A DNA stretch of 64,000 nt from Paraburkholderia sp. BCC1885 (lineage in GTDB: Bacteria > Pseudomonadota > Gammaproteobacteria > Burkholderiales > Burkholderiaceae). The stretch covers positions 248,001-312,000 of the forward strand of contig NZ_CAAJGM010000208.1 in assembly GCF_900996235.1 (NCBI RefSeq), written 5' to 3'. Below are positions 27,122-36,366 of the stretch, piece by piece. Position 1 is the stretch's first letter. Each line of letters opens with the position of its first letter. A program made the position numbers and the translations under genes. A model generated the notes under the pieces. It was not told where the DNA came from. It saw nothing but the letters and a program-made list of their open reading frames with translations, and ran no database searches.

Positions 27122-28432
27122 GGCCTTGCTCACGCGCCAAACGGTATTGCCGACGTCGTCCGCGATCACCAGCGCGCCATCCTTGTCCTGCGTGAGTCCA
27201 ACCGGTGCGCCATACAACTGCTTTTCGTCGTCCGAAGCAAATCCGGTGACGACCGGTTTCGGCGCCCCCACCGGCTTACCGTTTTCAAAAGCCACGTACA
27301 CGACCGCGTAACCGCTCAGCGGCGAACGGTCCCAACTGCCGTGCTCGCCGATAAAAGCGCCGCCTTGATACTGCGCCGGCAGGTTGCCGCCGCCCGCGAA
27401 CAGCAGTCCGAGCGGTGCGACGTGCGAGCCAATCGAATAGTCCGGGCTGATCGCCTTCGCCACCAGGTCGGGACGCTGCGGCTGGGCACGCGGGTCCACG
27501 TGCTGGCCCCAGTAGCTGTACGGCCAGCCGTAGAACGCCCCTTGCTGCACCGAGGTCAGATAATCGGGGACCAGATCCGCGCCGATCTCGTCGCGTTCGT
27601 TGGCGACCGCCCACAGCCGTCCGGTTTTCGGCTCCCATTGCAGCCCGGTGGGATTGCGTATGCCGGCTGCATAGATACGGGTGCCGCCCGTCGCGATGTC
27701 CACTTCCAGCACGTTGGCGCGGCGATACTCGACCTCCGGCCCGTTCTCGGTGACGTTGCTGTTCGATCCCACCCCGACGAACAGCTTCTTGCCGTCGGGA
27801 CTGGCGAGCAGCGCCTTGGTCCAGTGATGGTTGACGGTATCGGGAAGATCGGTCAGTTCGACGCCGGGGGTCGAAATGCTGGTTTCGCCCGCCTGATAGG
27901 GAAACGCCAGGATGGCATCCGTATCGGCGACATAGAGCGTGCTGCCGACGAGCTGCATGCCGAACGGCGAATGCAGGTGGTCGATAAAGGTGTATTTGTC
28001 CCATTGCCCGCTGCCGTCAGCACGTTTGCGCAGCAGCGTAATGCGATTGGCGCCTTTGGCTTTCTTGCCCGAGCGTCCTGTAACCAGCCCGGCAATCAGT
28101 TGCTTCGGCGTGGTCACGGCCTCTTTGTCCGGACTGTTCGATTCGGCCACGAGGATGTCGCCATTGGGGAGTGCATAGACCTGGCGCGGGTGTTTCAGAC
28201 CCGAGGCGATGGCCTCGATCTGCAAGCCGTCTGCCACCTTAGGCTTGGCGCCGTTTTGCCAACCGACGAACTTCGGCACCTGCATGGGCGGTGTGAAAAA
28301 ATTGCGCGCGCCTGGTAAAGGAGGGTTAGCGCCGGCCTGATTTTGCGGATCGTACTGTGCGCGCTCATTGCATCCGCTCAGCAGCATGACGATCGTGAGC
28401 GCGGTCGCGCTATTCAAAATGGATCTATTCAC
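27113..28432 (-). CDS. PQQ-type sugar (sorbosone/aldose) dehydrogenase lipoprotein
   Basis: A 439-residue protein of the soluble glucose/sorbosone dehydrogenase beta-propeller family. The GTG start at 28432 is chosen because AAGGAG lies 6 nt upstream; it begins a short lipoprotein signal with lipobox LLSGC (MNRSILNSATALTIVMLLSGC after initiation). Propeller features include LKHPRQVYALPNGDILVAESN, LHSPFGMQLVGSTLYVADTDA and RNPTGLQWEP. It would oxidise a sugar or aldehyde in the periplasm and pass electrons to the respiratory chain. Its start overlaps the end of the upstream membrane-protein gene by 8 bp, so they are co-translated. PQQ synthesis genes are not in the window. Confidence 0.88.
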   Translation of the reverse strand: MNRSILNSATALTIVMLLSGCNERAQYDPQNQAGANPPLPGARNFFTPPMQVPKFVGWQNGAKPKVADGLQIEAIASGLKHPRQVYALPNGDILVAESNSPDKEAVTTPKQLIAGLVTGRSGKKAKGANRITLLRKRADGSGQWDKYTFIDHLHSPFGMQLVGSTLYVADTDAILAFPYQAGETSISTPGVELTDLPDTVNHHWTKALLASPDGKKLFVGVGSNSNVTENGPEVEYRRANVLEVDIATGGTRIYAAGIRNPTGLQWEPKTGRLWAVANERDEIGADLVPDYLTSVQQGAFYGWPYSYWGQHVDPRAQPQRPDLVAKAISPDYSIGSHVAPLGLLFAGGGNLPAQYQGGAFIGEHGSWDRSPLSGYAVVYVAFENGKPVGAPKPVVTGFASDDEKQLYGAPVGLTQDKDGALVIADDVGNTVWRVSKAGG

Positions 28433-28868
28433 GAGCGGCTCCTTCGAAATCGAACCTGGCGAATGCAAGCGCGAATTGCCCGATGCTGAGCAACGCCACG
28501 GTAATCAGCGACAGGATCACATTCTCGGGGACCATCGCATAGGCGTCCCGGCTGTGGACAAAGGCGTTGAGAATCGCCGCGACGATGCCCAGCAGGTTCA
28601 ACCAGAAGTCGACCCGTTCTATTCGTGCCGCCCGCCTGCGCGAGAAAAGCCATACGTGGCCGAGATTGATCAGGCGCGGAATAATGGCGAAAAAGAGCCC
28701 CGTGGTAACGAGCCACGCTGCGCCTTTGCCCCAGAACACATTGCCGGTGGCGGCGTAGGTGATGTCGAAAATCAGCGTCCCGACAAAGAGGCCATACGGG
28801 ATCGGGTTGAGCAGATCGAAAATCGCGCGGGCGAATCTCGATCGATAGGTGGCGGTGGTCGGAGTCAT
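28425..28868 (-). CDS. DUF2231-type small membrane protein
   Basis: A 147-residue inner-membrane protein with four predicted membrane segments and the family features NPIPYGLFVGTLIFDI, FWGKGAAWLVTTGLFFAII and VDFWLNLLGIVAAILNAFVHSRDA, which match DUF2231 proteins. The ATG at 28868 is preceded by GAGGG 7 nt upstream; an upstream extension has no membrane character. It overlaps the start of the PQQ sugar dehydrogenase gene by 8 bp. That pairing suggests an electron-transfer or quinone-binding partner for the dehydrogenase; this is inference from context only. Confidence 0.8.
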   Translation of the reverse strand: MTPTTATYRSRFARAIFDLLNPIPYGLFVGTLIFDITYAATGNVFWGKGAAWLVTTGLFFAIIPRLINLGHVWLFSRRRAARIERVDFWLNLLGIVAAILNAFVHSRDAYAMVPENVILSLITVALLSIGQFALAFARFDFEGAARE

Positions 28869-29130
28869 CGGCAATCCCTCGTGCACGGCACTTTCATGCC
28901 TGTCGCGCAGCTTGCCCCAGGCGAATGCGGGAAAATGGGAGCGCCACGCGGACTCCCGTCCACTATTAGCAGGCTGCATACCTGATACGAAATGACCGGT
29001 TAAATGACCTATTGTTAGTACAGGCACTTTTTTTGCGTCTCGATGCGGTTGCCCTTTCGCCGCTGCAGGTTCGCTCTGCGTTCCGCTGCAGGTTCCGCTT
29101 CACGCTCTAATAGAAATCCAAGAGGTCATC

Positions 29131-31533
29131 ATGCAGAAGACTGCATCATCAGGCATAGCCCGTCTCCTCAGCGTGCTGTTCGCGGCGCTTGCCGGCCTGT
29201 TTCTGCTGATTGGCGGAGCCTGGCTGCTCGCGATTGGCGGCTCGCCCTACTACGTCGTCGCCGGCCTGGTCATGCTGGTCACGGCTGCCCTGCTTTACCG
29301 AGGTAAAGCGAGCGCCCTCGGGCTCTACGCGCTATTTCTGCTCTGCACCGTCGTGTGGGCGGTGTGGGAAGTGGGCTTCGACTTCTGGGCGCTGACGCCG
29401 CGACTCGACGTGCTGGTGATCTTCGGCATCTGGCTGTTGCTGCCGTTCGTCTACCGTACCCTCGATGCGCCCGGCAAGCACATGGGGCCGGCGCTGGGCG
29501 GCATCCTGATACTCAGCGGCCTCGTGCTCGCGTATGCGGCCTTTAACGATCCGCAGGAAATCAACGGGACCGTGAGCGCCAATGCAGCAGCAGCGGCCTC
29601 GCCGGCAGAGGCCGAAACGGCAGCCGACTGGCCCGCCTACGGCCGCACGCAGCAAGGCACGCGCTACTCGCCGCTGAAGCAGATCACCGCGGACAACGTG
29701 AAAAACCTGCAGGTGGCGTGGACCTTCCGCACCGGCGACATGAAGCGCCCAAGCGACCCGGTCGAAACCACCAACGAAGTCACGCCAATCAAGGTGGGCA
29801 ACATGCTCTATCTGTGCTCGCCGCACCAGATCCTGTTCGCGCTGGACGCGGCGACCGGCAAGCTGGCGTGGAAATTCGACCCCGGCCTGAAAACCGATCC
29901 GAGCTTCCAGCACGTGACCTGCCGTGGTGTCTCCTATCACGACTCGACGGCCGCAAGCACCGGCGACAAAGGGCAAACGCCGGCCGCGAACGCCGCGCCC
30001 GCGCTGTGCGCACGCCGCGTGATTCTGCCGGTCAACGACGGCCACCTGTACGCCCTCGACGCGCAGACGGGTCAACGCTGCCCGGGGTTCGGCAACAACG
30101 GCGACCTCGATCTGCAACACGGTCAGCCGGTGACCACCGCGGGCCAATATGAACCCACGTCCCCGCCGGTCATCACCGACAAGGTGATCGTGGTCGCGGG
30201 CGCGGTGACGGACAACTATTCGACTCGCGAGCCTTCCGGGGTGATCCGCGGCTTCGACGTGGATACCGGCAAGCTGCTGTGGGCCTTCGATCCGGGCGCC
30301 AAAGATCCGAACACCGTGCTCGGCGACGGCGAGCATTACTCGCTGAATTCGCCGAACTCGTGGGCGCCCGCCGTCTACGACGCCAAGCTCGACATCGTCT
30401 ATCTGCCGATGGGCGTGACCACACCCGACATCTGGGGCGGCAACCGGACGCCGGAACAGGAGCGCTATGCAAGCGGCCTGCTCGCGCTGCATGCCTCGAC
30501 CGGCAAGCTGGCCTGGTTCTACCAGACGGTGCATCACGACCTGTGGGACATGGACCTGCCGGCCCAGCCGACGCTGGCCGACATCACCGACAAATCAGGC
30601 AACGTCGTGCCGGTGGTCTACGCGCCCGCCAAGACCGGCAATATCTTCGTACTCGATCGCCGCACCGGCGCACTCGTGGTGCCGGCCCCGGAACAGCCGG
30701 TTCCGCAAGGCGCGGCGCCGGGCGATCATCTGTCGCCCACCCAGCCGTTCTCCGAACTGACGTACCGGCCGAGCAAGAAACTGTCCGGCGCCGACATGTG
30801 GGGCGCGACGATGTTCGATCAGATGGTCTGCCGCGTGATGTTCCACCGCCTCAACTATGACGGCACCTTCACGCCGCCTTCGGAGCGCGGCACGCTGGTG
30901 TTTCCGGGCAACCTCGGCATGTTCGAGTGGGGCGGCATGGCAATCGATACCGACCGGCAGATTGCGATTACCAATCCGATTGCGCTGCCGTTCGTCTCGC
31001 GGCTGATTCCGCGCGGCCCGCACAATCCGCTGGAACCGCCTGCCAGCGGTGCGGGCGGCACCGGCACCGAATCCGGCGTGCAACCGCAGTACGGCGTGCC
31101 GTTCGGCGTGACGCTCAATGCGTTTCTGTCGCCGCTCGGTTTGCCGTGCAAACAGCCGGCGTGGGGCTATGTCTCGGCGATCGATCTGAAAACCGACCAG
31201 ATTGTCTGGAAGAAACGTATCGGCACCGTGCGCGACAGCTCACCGCTGCCGCTGCCGTTCAAGATGGGCATGCCGATGCTCGGTGGCCCCATGACCACGG
31301 CGGGCGATGTGTTCTTCATTGGCGCCACCGCGGACAACTATATCCGCGCCTTCAGCACCAATACGGGCGAGCAACTGTGGCAGGCCCGCCTGCCGGCGGG
31401 CGGTCAGGCCACGCCGATGAGCTACTCGATCAACGGCAGGCAATACGTCGTGATTGCCGCCGGCGGGCATGGCTCGTTCGGCACGAAACTGGGCGATTAC
31501 GTCATCGCCTACGCGTTGCCTGAAGGAAGTTGA
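29131..31533 (+). CDS. gcd: Membrane-bound PQQ-dependent glucose (or quinate/shikimate) dehydrogenase
   Basis: An 800-residue quinoprotein with five N-terminal membrane segments (residues 1-145) and a large periplasmic eight-bladed propeller. The propeller has family blocks WPAYGRTQQGTRYSPLKQI, DVDTGKLLWAFDPG, TPDIWGGNRTPEQERYASGLLALHASTGK and VHHDLWDMDLPAQP. It oxidises D-glucose to gluconolactone in the periplasm and reduces ubiquinone; quinate or shikimate are alternative substrates within the family. An AGAGG sequence lies before the ATG. The porin gene begins 5 bp after its stop, so the two are likely cotranscribed. Confidence 0.93.
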   Translation: MQKTASSGIARLLSVLFAALAGLFLLIGGAWLLAIGGSPYYVVAGLVMLVTAALLYRGKASALGLYALFLLCTVVWAVWEVGFDFWALTPRLDVLVIFGIWLLLPFVYRTLDAPGKHMGPALGGILILSGLVLAYAAFNDPQEINGTVSANAAAAASPAEAETAADWPAYGRTQQGTRYSPLKQITADNVKNLQVAWTFRTGDMKRPSDPVETTNEVTPIKVGNMLYLCSPHQILFALDAATGKLAWKFDPGLKTDPSFQHVTCRGVSYHDSTAASTGDKGQTPAANAAPALCARRVILPVNDGHLYALDAQTGQRCPGFGNNGDLDLQHGQPVTTAGQYEPTSPPVITDKVIVVAGAVTDNYSTREPSGVIRGFDVDTGKLLWAFDPGAKDPNTVLGDGEHYSLNSPNSWAPAVYDAKLDIVYLPMGVTTPDIWGGNRTPEQERYASGLLALHASTGKLAWFYQTVHHDLWDMDLPAQPTLADITDKSGNVVPVVYAPAKTGNIFVLDRRTGALVVPAPEQPVPQGAAPGDHLSPTQPFSELTYRPSKKLSGADMWGATMFDQMVCRVMFHRLNYDGTFTPPSERGTLVFPGNLGMFEWGGMAIDTDRQIAITNPIALPFVSRLIPRGPHNPLEPPASGAGGTGTESGVQPQYGVPFGVTLNAFLSPLGLPCKQPAWGYVSAIDLKTDQIVWKKRIGTVRDSSPLPLPFKMGMPMLGGPMTTAGDVFFIGATADNYIRAFSTNTGEQLWQARLPAGGQATPMSYSINGRQYVVIAAGGHGSFGTKLGDYVIAYALPEGS

Positions 31534-31538
31534 GCCGC

Positions 31539-32558
31539 GTGCGTAAGCGAGCGGTCTGCCTGCTTGCCGTTCTGGTTGCACTGGGCGCGAGCGCCCAGTG
31601 CGCTCACGCGCAAAGTGCGGTGACGCTGTACGGCCTGATCGACACCAGCATCGAGATCACCAACCCGGGATCGGGCTGGACGCCCCGGGTGGATTCGGGC
31701 GCGTATCGCGGCTCGCGGATCGGCTTGCGCGGCGAAGAGCCGATCGGATCGGACACGCGCATCCTGTTCGATCTCGAGAACGGCTTCAATTCGGGCAATG
31801 GCGCACTGGCGACGGCCGGCACCCTGTTCAACCGCCAGGCGTGGATCGGCGTCGGCGCGCCGTGGGGTGAACTGCGGCTCGGCCGGCAGTATTCGCCCAT
31901 CTACATTCCCTTCAAGGGAGGACTCGACGCATTCGGCGCGGGCACGATTGCATCCGGCCTGAACAACCTGTCGAAGATCACGCCGTACACGAACAATGGT
32001 CTCGCTTATCTTTCGCCCGATCTGCATGGCTTCACCACGACCCTGATGGTGGCATTGCCGCAAAGCGGCAACGGCAACGGCCTGTCCGGCAGTTACGAGA
32101 CCTTCGCTTATCGCAACGGGCCGTTCCACATTTCCTACGCACACCAGCAGACCACCGGCGCCACCGGCTTGCGCGCCAATCTCGGCGGCGTGTCGTATGA
32201 GATCGGCAAGACCACCGCGTTCGTGTCGTTTTTCAACGGCGACGGCGGCTCGCCGCGCTATCACGACGACGGCATGTCGGTATCGGCACGCTATGCGGTG
32301 TCGGCGCGCTTTCGTGCCTCGCTGGGCTACACCTATATGCGCGACCGGTCGGGCGGCGACAACAATGTCGACCAGTTCAGCGCCCAATGCGAATACGATA
32401 TGTCGCCCACGCTCATGCTGTACGCGAGCGCCGGCATCCTGCGCAATCACGGCGACGCCGAGTTCACGCTGCGCGGTGTCGACGTGACGGGCCTGCCGGC
32501 GGCTTATCCGGGTGCGCCGGTTCGCGGCGTCCAGTTCGGAATGATCGACCGGTTTTAA
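31539..32558 (+). CDS. Gram-negative porin, short form, linked to gcd
   Basis: A 339-residue porin with signal peptide VRKRAVCLLAVLVALGASAQCAHA and mature start QSAVTLYGLIDTSIEI, then SRIGLRGEEPIGSDTRILFDLENGF and LFNRQAWIGV and a terminal Phe in MIDRF. The GTG at 31539 is chosen because AGGAAG lies 9 nt before it; a TTG at 31530 would sit on the ribosome-binding sequence itself. It is 40-60 residues shorter than the other two porins here. Starting 5 bp behind gcd, it probably supplies the periplasmic dehydrogenase with its sugar substrate. Confidence 0.92.
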   Translation: MRKRAVCLLAVLVALGASAQCAHAQSAVTLYGLIDTSIEITNPGSGWTPRVDSGAYRGSRIGLRGEEPIGSDTRILFDLENGFNSGNGALATAGTLFNRQAWIGVGAPWGELRLGRQYSPIYIPFKGGLDAFGAGTIASGLNNLSKITPYTNNGLAYLSPDLHGFTTTLMVALPQSGNGNGLSGSYETFAYRNGPFHISYAHQQTTGATGLRANLGGVSYEIGKTTAFVSFFNGDGGSPRYHDDGMSVSARYAVSARFRASLGYTYMRDRSGGDNNVDQFSAQCEYDMSPTLMLYASAGILRNHGDAEFTLRGVDVTGLPAAYPGAPVRGVQFGMIDRF

Positions 32559-32659
32559 AGCGGCGCAGTGGTTGCGTGAAAGGCCGAATTGCCTTGACGG
32601 CAATGGGCGTGGCTGGCCGCAACGGACCAGTGCTTGCCCGCGCCACGCGAGGCGAATCG

Positions 32660-33772
32660 TCAGTCACGGCGCGGATGATCGAGAAAGAAGCGCAGCATCT
32701 CGGCGCTCGCGTCCGGACCGCTCGGGTCCGTATAGCTGCCTTGAGGATTGCCGCCCGACCACGCATGCGCCGCGCCATGCAGGGTCCACACTTCCGCGTC
32801 GACGCCGCCGCCGGAGACCAGCCGCGCAATCGTGCAGGTTCGTTGACCCGCCTGGCTCGCGCGCGCTTCGCGAGACACATTCGTTGGTACACCGAAATTT
32901 TTTACCAGACGCGTGGCGTTGGTAATGTGCACCGTCGTATCGGCGTCGCCGTGAAAGACGATCATGGGTCGCCGCGGCGCGCCCGCGCTCGCATGGCCGC
33001 CTGCACTGCGACGCGCGCCGCCGCCCTTGCCGCCTTTCATGGCGGCAAGGGCAGACGGCAAATCATGCGCGCAGCGCGCAGGAAGACCCGAATGCACCCC
33101 GGCAGCCGCATACAGATCCGGATACGCGTCGAGCATGATCGCAGCCATGGCGCCACCCGCCGACATGCCGGCGACGTAGACGCGCGCGGGGTCGACCGGA
33201 TGGGCCGCGATGATTTCGCGCGTGATGCCGGCGATCAGCGACGGCTCGCCACGCTCGCGCTGCTGATCAGCAGGCTTGAACCAGTTCCAGCACTTCGACT
33301 GATTCGCTTCGCGCGGCTGCACCGGATACGCGATCAGGCAGCGGTGACGCTCGGCCAGCGCGTTCATCTGCGTGCCGCGCGCGAAGTCGTTGGCGTCCTG
33401 CGTGCAACCGTGCAGCATCACGATCAACGGGAGCGGCTCGCCGGTCGCGCCGGCCGGCACATATAACCGGTATTGACGCCGGCCGGCCGCATTCGAATAA
33501 GACAGGGTGCTGAAATGGCCGCGCTCTTCGACATCGACGTCGACCTTCGCGTGCGGCCTCACGCGAGCGTCTGCCGGTTTCCCGTTTGCACGCGCAGACG
33601 GGAAATCCGCAGCGCCCGGTGTGATGTCGCGGATCGCGGATTCACGCGCCGCGCCGCCGGCTTCTCCCCGCAGTGCGCGCTGTATCACCTCGGTTGCTTC
33701 TGTCGCGCCACCGTTGCGCAGCAGCGCCATCGCCTCATGCATCGAGTTTAGGAATCCTTCATTTTGTTTCAT
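32660..33772 (-). CDS. PHB-depolymerase-family esterase (LpqC-like)
   Basis: A 370-residue alpha/beta hydrolase of the poly-3-hydroxybutyrate depolymerase/feruloyl esterase family. The core domain starts near residue 95 (RLYVPAGATGEPLPLIVMLHGCTQDANDFARGT), the lipase box is GMSAGGAMA, and a late Asp and His fit HGDADTTVH and the TLHGAAHAWSGGN segment. The first 90 residues are a charged extension with no signal peptide, so an intracellular location is likely, as for intracellular PHB depolymerases. The neighbouring ribbon-helix-helix gene is on the same strand 76 bp upstream. Confidence 0.9.
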   Translation of the reverse strand: MKQNEGFLNSMHEAMALLRNGGATEATEVIQRALRGEAGGAARESAIRDITPGAADFPSARANGKPADARVRPHAKVDVDVEERGHFSTLSYSNAAGRRQYRLYVPAGATGEPLPLIVMLHGCTQDANDFARGTQMNALAERHRCLIAYPVQPREANQSKCWNWFKPADQQRERGEPSLIAGITREIIAAHPVDPARVYVAGMSAGGAMAAIMLDAYPDLYAAAGVHSGLPARCAHDLPSALAAMKGGKGGGARRSAGGHASAGAPRRPMIVFHGDADTTVHITNATRLVKNFGVPTNVSREARASQAGQRTCTIARLVSGGGVDAEVWTLHGAAHAWSGGNPQGSYTDPSGPDASAEMLRFFLDHPRRD

Positions 33773-33848
33773 GATCTTGTCCGGTTATGGGGTTAAAGCG
33801 GAGCGGCGGGCTAGTGAGCCAAGTTTTAGTGAGCCGGTCGGCGCGTGC

Positions 33849-34274
33849 CTAGCGGATTCTGCCGGCGAGCGCGGCCTTCACGGCGGGCGAAGCGTGGAAA
33901 GCGCCCAGTACCACGACGCTTTCGATGGTCTCGCGTGCGAGTTCCGCGGGGACGTCCGCGGCAATGCTCGCCAAACCGAGCACCTGAATGTTCAGACGCT
34001 CGTTTGCAGCTTGCACCGCCTCGAGATCCTGCCGCGAAAAATGCTGAAGTCCGAGCACCAGCGCACGACGCGTGATGGTTTCGTGGACAGCCTGCGCATG
34101 CAGCGCGAGCTGGTTACGAATAGCCGTGCGAATCAGATCGGTACGGTTCGAATAAAAGCCCTCTTCTACCAGCAGATCGATCTGTCCGAGATCGACCGGG
34201 CCGAGATTGATCGTGATCTTTTCCGAGTCGCCGCCTTTGGGTCGCGGTAGCTCGGTCATCGTCTGATTTTTCAT
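33849..34274 (-). CDS. Ribbon-helix-helix (CopG/ParD-like) protein
   Basis: A 141-residue protein. Residues about 18-60 (EKITINLGPVDLGQIDLLVEEGFYSNRTDLIRTAIRNQL) read as a ribbon-helix-helix DNA-binding domain; the C-terminal 80 residues are helical and of unknown role. The ATG at 34274 follows AGAGGA, while the longer frame upstream is antisense to the region leading into the catalase-like gene. No toxin-like partner is adjacent, so an antitoxin role is less likely than transcriptional regulation of the esterase or of the divergent catalase-family gene. Confidence 0.8.
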   Translation of the reverse strand: MKNQTMTELPRPKGGDSEKITINLGPVDLGQIDLLVEEGFYSNRTDLIRTAIRNQLALHAQAVHETITRRALVLGLQHFSRQDLEAVQAANERLNIQVLGLASIAADVPAELARETIESVVVLGAFHASPAVKAALAGRIR

Positions 34275-34471
34275 CTTTCCATCCTCTCGCCATCCATAGG
34301 GATGGTTATAGGCTGGTTCTGGTTGCAGCGCAACATCATCATTCAGGGCCGGGACAGATTCTATGCTGACGACTTTAGCCCTCGCCAAGGCGCGTCGAAG
34401 GGCGCTTCCGGGAACGATGGTTGCGCGTGCCACTAAAGCACGCCGACCCCACCCCATCGCAGAGGCCCAGC

Positions 34472-35551
34472 ATGAGCGACGCATTCGTTACCCACCCGCT
34501 ACCATTCGATCCGAGCTTCGAGCAGATCCCCGACGACGAAGCCGAAACCACACGGCAACTCGTCGAAGCGCTGCACGACATTCTTGAGATCACGTCGAAA
34601 GATTATGGACACGCCGTGCGCAGCGTCCATGCCAAAAGCCACGGTCTGCTCGACGGCGAGATCACCATTCTCGACAATCTGCCGACCGAACTGGCTCAAG
34701 GTGTCTTCGCCCGCCCCGGCACGCACAAGGTAGTGATGCGGCTCTCCACCAACCCCGGCGATATTCTCGACGACAGCGTCTCGACACCTCGTGGTCTCGC
34801 CATCAAGATCAAGGACGTCGAGGGCGCACGACTGCCGGGCAGCGAAGCGCTCAGCACTCAGGACTTTGTCCTGATCAACGCACCGGCCTTCACGGCGGCT
34901 ACACCGAAGGCGTTCCTCACGAGTCTGAAACTGCTCGCCAAGACCACCAACCGTGCGCCGACCGGCAAGAAAGTGCTGTCGGCCGTATTGCGCGGCGCGG
35001 AAAAAGTGGTGGAAGCAGTGGGCGGCGAAAGCGGCACGCTCAAGAGTCTCGGCGGCCATCCGGAAACGCACATTCTTGGCGAGACTTTTTATACCTGCGT
35101 GCCGGTCCTGTACGGAAGGTACTTCGCCAAGCTCAGCGTAGTGCCGGTCTCACCTGCACTCACGGCGTTGACCGACGCGCCGCTCGACGTCAATGGTCAC
35201 CCGGATGCCCTGCGCGACGCGGTCAACGCATTCTTTGCGGCCCAGGATGCCGAATGGGAAGTGCGAGTCCAGCTCGCAACCGACATCGAGAAAATGCCGA
35301 TAGAGGATGCGTCGGTGAAGTGGGACGAGGCGATGAGCCCGTACCTGCCGGTCGCGCGCATTCGCGTGGCGCGCCAGCCTGCGTGGACCGAGGCGCGCTC
35401 GATTGCCATCGACGACGGCATGATGTTCAGTCCGTGGCACGGACTGGCGGCACATCGACCGCTCGGCGGCGTGATGCGTTCGCGCAAGCCCGCGTATGAA
35501 ATGTCGGCGGAATTTCGCGGGCGGGTCAACGGCTGCCCGGTGCATGGGTAA
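34472..35551 (+). CDS. Catalase-family haem protein (short, atypical)
   Basis: A 359-residue member of the catalase-like haem fold, shorter than the roughly 480-residue classical enzyme. The distal histidine region is AVRSVHAKSHG (H53), the strand RLSTNPGD and PRGLAIKIKD follow, and a candidate distal Asn is in DFVLINAPAF. The classical RLFSYxDT haem-Tyr motif is replaced by RSRKPAY, which retains an R-x3-Y spacing that could place the proximal tyrosine. The ATG at 34472 has AGAGG in front of it. Relatives of this type include small catalases and allene-oxide-synthase-like proteins, so both peroxide and fatty-acid hydroperoxide are possible substrates. Confidence 0.85.
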   Translation: MSDAFVTHPLPFDPSFEQIPDDEAETTRQLVEALHDILEITSKDYGHAVRSVHAKSHGLLDGEITILDNLPTELAQGVFARPGTHKVVMRLSTNPGDILDDSVSTPRGLAIKIKDVEGARLPGSEALSTQDFVLINAPAFTAATPKAFLTSLKLLAKTTNRAPTGKKVLSAVLRGAEKVVEAVGGESGTLKSLGGHPETHILGETFYTCVPVLYGRYFAKLSVVPVSPALTALTDAPLDVNGHPDALRDAVNAFFAAQDAEWEVRVQLATDIEKMPIEDASVKWDEAMSPYLPVARIRVARQPAWTEARSIAIDDGMMFSPWHGLAAHRPLGGVMRSRKPAYEMSAEFRGRVNGCPVHG

Positions 35552-35601
35552 CGCCGTCGCCGCCTGAATCGATCACGCGCGGCCGATTCCGAAGACCGCG
35601 C

Positions 35602-36078
35602 TCATTTCGCCGCGCCGACGAGCGCGAACGCGTCGTACTTGCGATCGATCGGCGTGTGCGGCATATGCGTGAGCGCCTCCTCGACCAGCGGCTCGCACGC
35701 GCCGTAATCGGAGCCAATGCTGTCGCTATGCGCCTGCGGGAAATTCACGGCCAGCACCTTGCCGCCCCAGCGATCCACCGTGGCCGTCATGGTGCATTTG
35801 CCGGCGCCGCCCACCTTCACATCGAGAAGGATCAGCGTCATATCCAACGCGGCATCTGAATTCGAAAAATTCCATTGCGCGGTCATGCGGTCAGTAGGAC
35901 CGCCGGTATTGACGATCTTCATGGTTTTGTCGGGAATGCCGACGGATTGCACCAGATCCTGAATATTGGCGCCAACGAGTTTGTCTCCCTGCGTATCGCG
36001 CGCCTCGTGGGTCTTGTAAGCGGCGCATCCCGTAAGCAGGGTGAAAAGAAAGGCAAAGGCGACTGTCAAAATTCGCAC
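35602..36078 (-). CDS. Small conserved lipoprotein of unknown function
   Basis: A 158-residue secreted lipoprotein. The GTG at 36078 has GGAGGA 6 nt upstream and begins a lipoprotein signal (RILTVAFAFLFTLLTGC). The mature part has a conserved-looking block VGIPDKTMKIVNTGGPTDRMTAQWNFSNSD, two further cysteines (GAGKCTMTAT, YGACEPLVEEAL) that could form a disulfide, and no known enzyme motif. It is convergent with the catalase-family gene, 50 bp away. No function is recognised. Confidence 0.78.
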   Translation of the reverse strand: MRILTVAFAFLFTLLTGCAAYKTHEARDTQGDKLVGANIQDLVQSVGIPDKTMKIVNTGGPTDRMTAQWNFSNSDAALDMTLILLDVKVGGAGKCTMTATVDRWGGKVLAVNFPQAHSDSIGSDYGACEPLVEEALTHMPHTPIDRKYDAFALVGAAK

Positions 36079-36366
36079 GGAAATTCCTCCAGATAGGCGT
36101 GTTAAAGACAACACGCGATGGGTGACGGGAATTGCGGGCAAGCGCGACTTGCGACTACTCTGGACTGGTATGGACCTCGTGGGGCGCGTGTCTCGAAGAG
36201 AGATCCGCTTACGGCTTCCGAGGGTGATGCTCTAATTGACAGACGCCGCGATGCGGGGAAAAGTTCACGGATATGATTAGAGTGAGCCTTGAGTTCTGAC
36301 GCCGCCGCTCACCCGCCCCTTACCGTCCTGTTACGCGCTAACGCAATCTGATCGAGGAGAAGCACA

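Noticed and set aside
33849..34274. Antitoxin of a toxin-antitoxin pair (ribbon-helix-helix protein)
   Set aside because: No small toxin-like gene adjoins it; the protein is also longer than typical ParD/CopG antitoxins.
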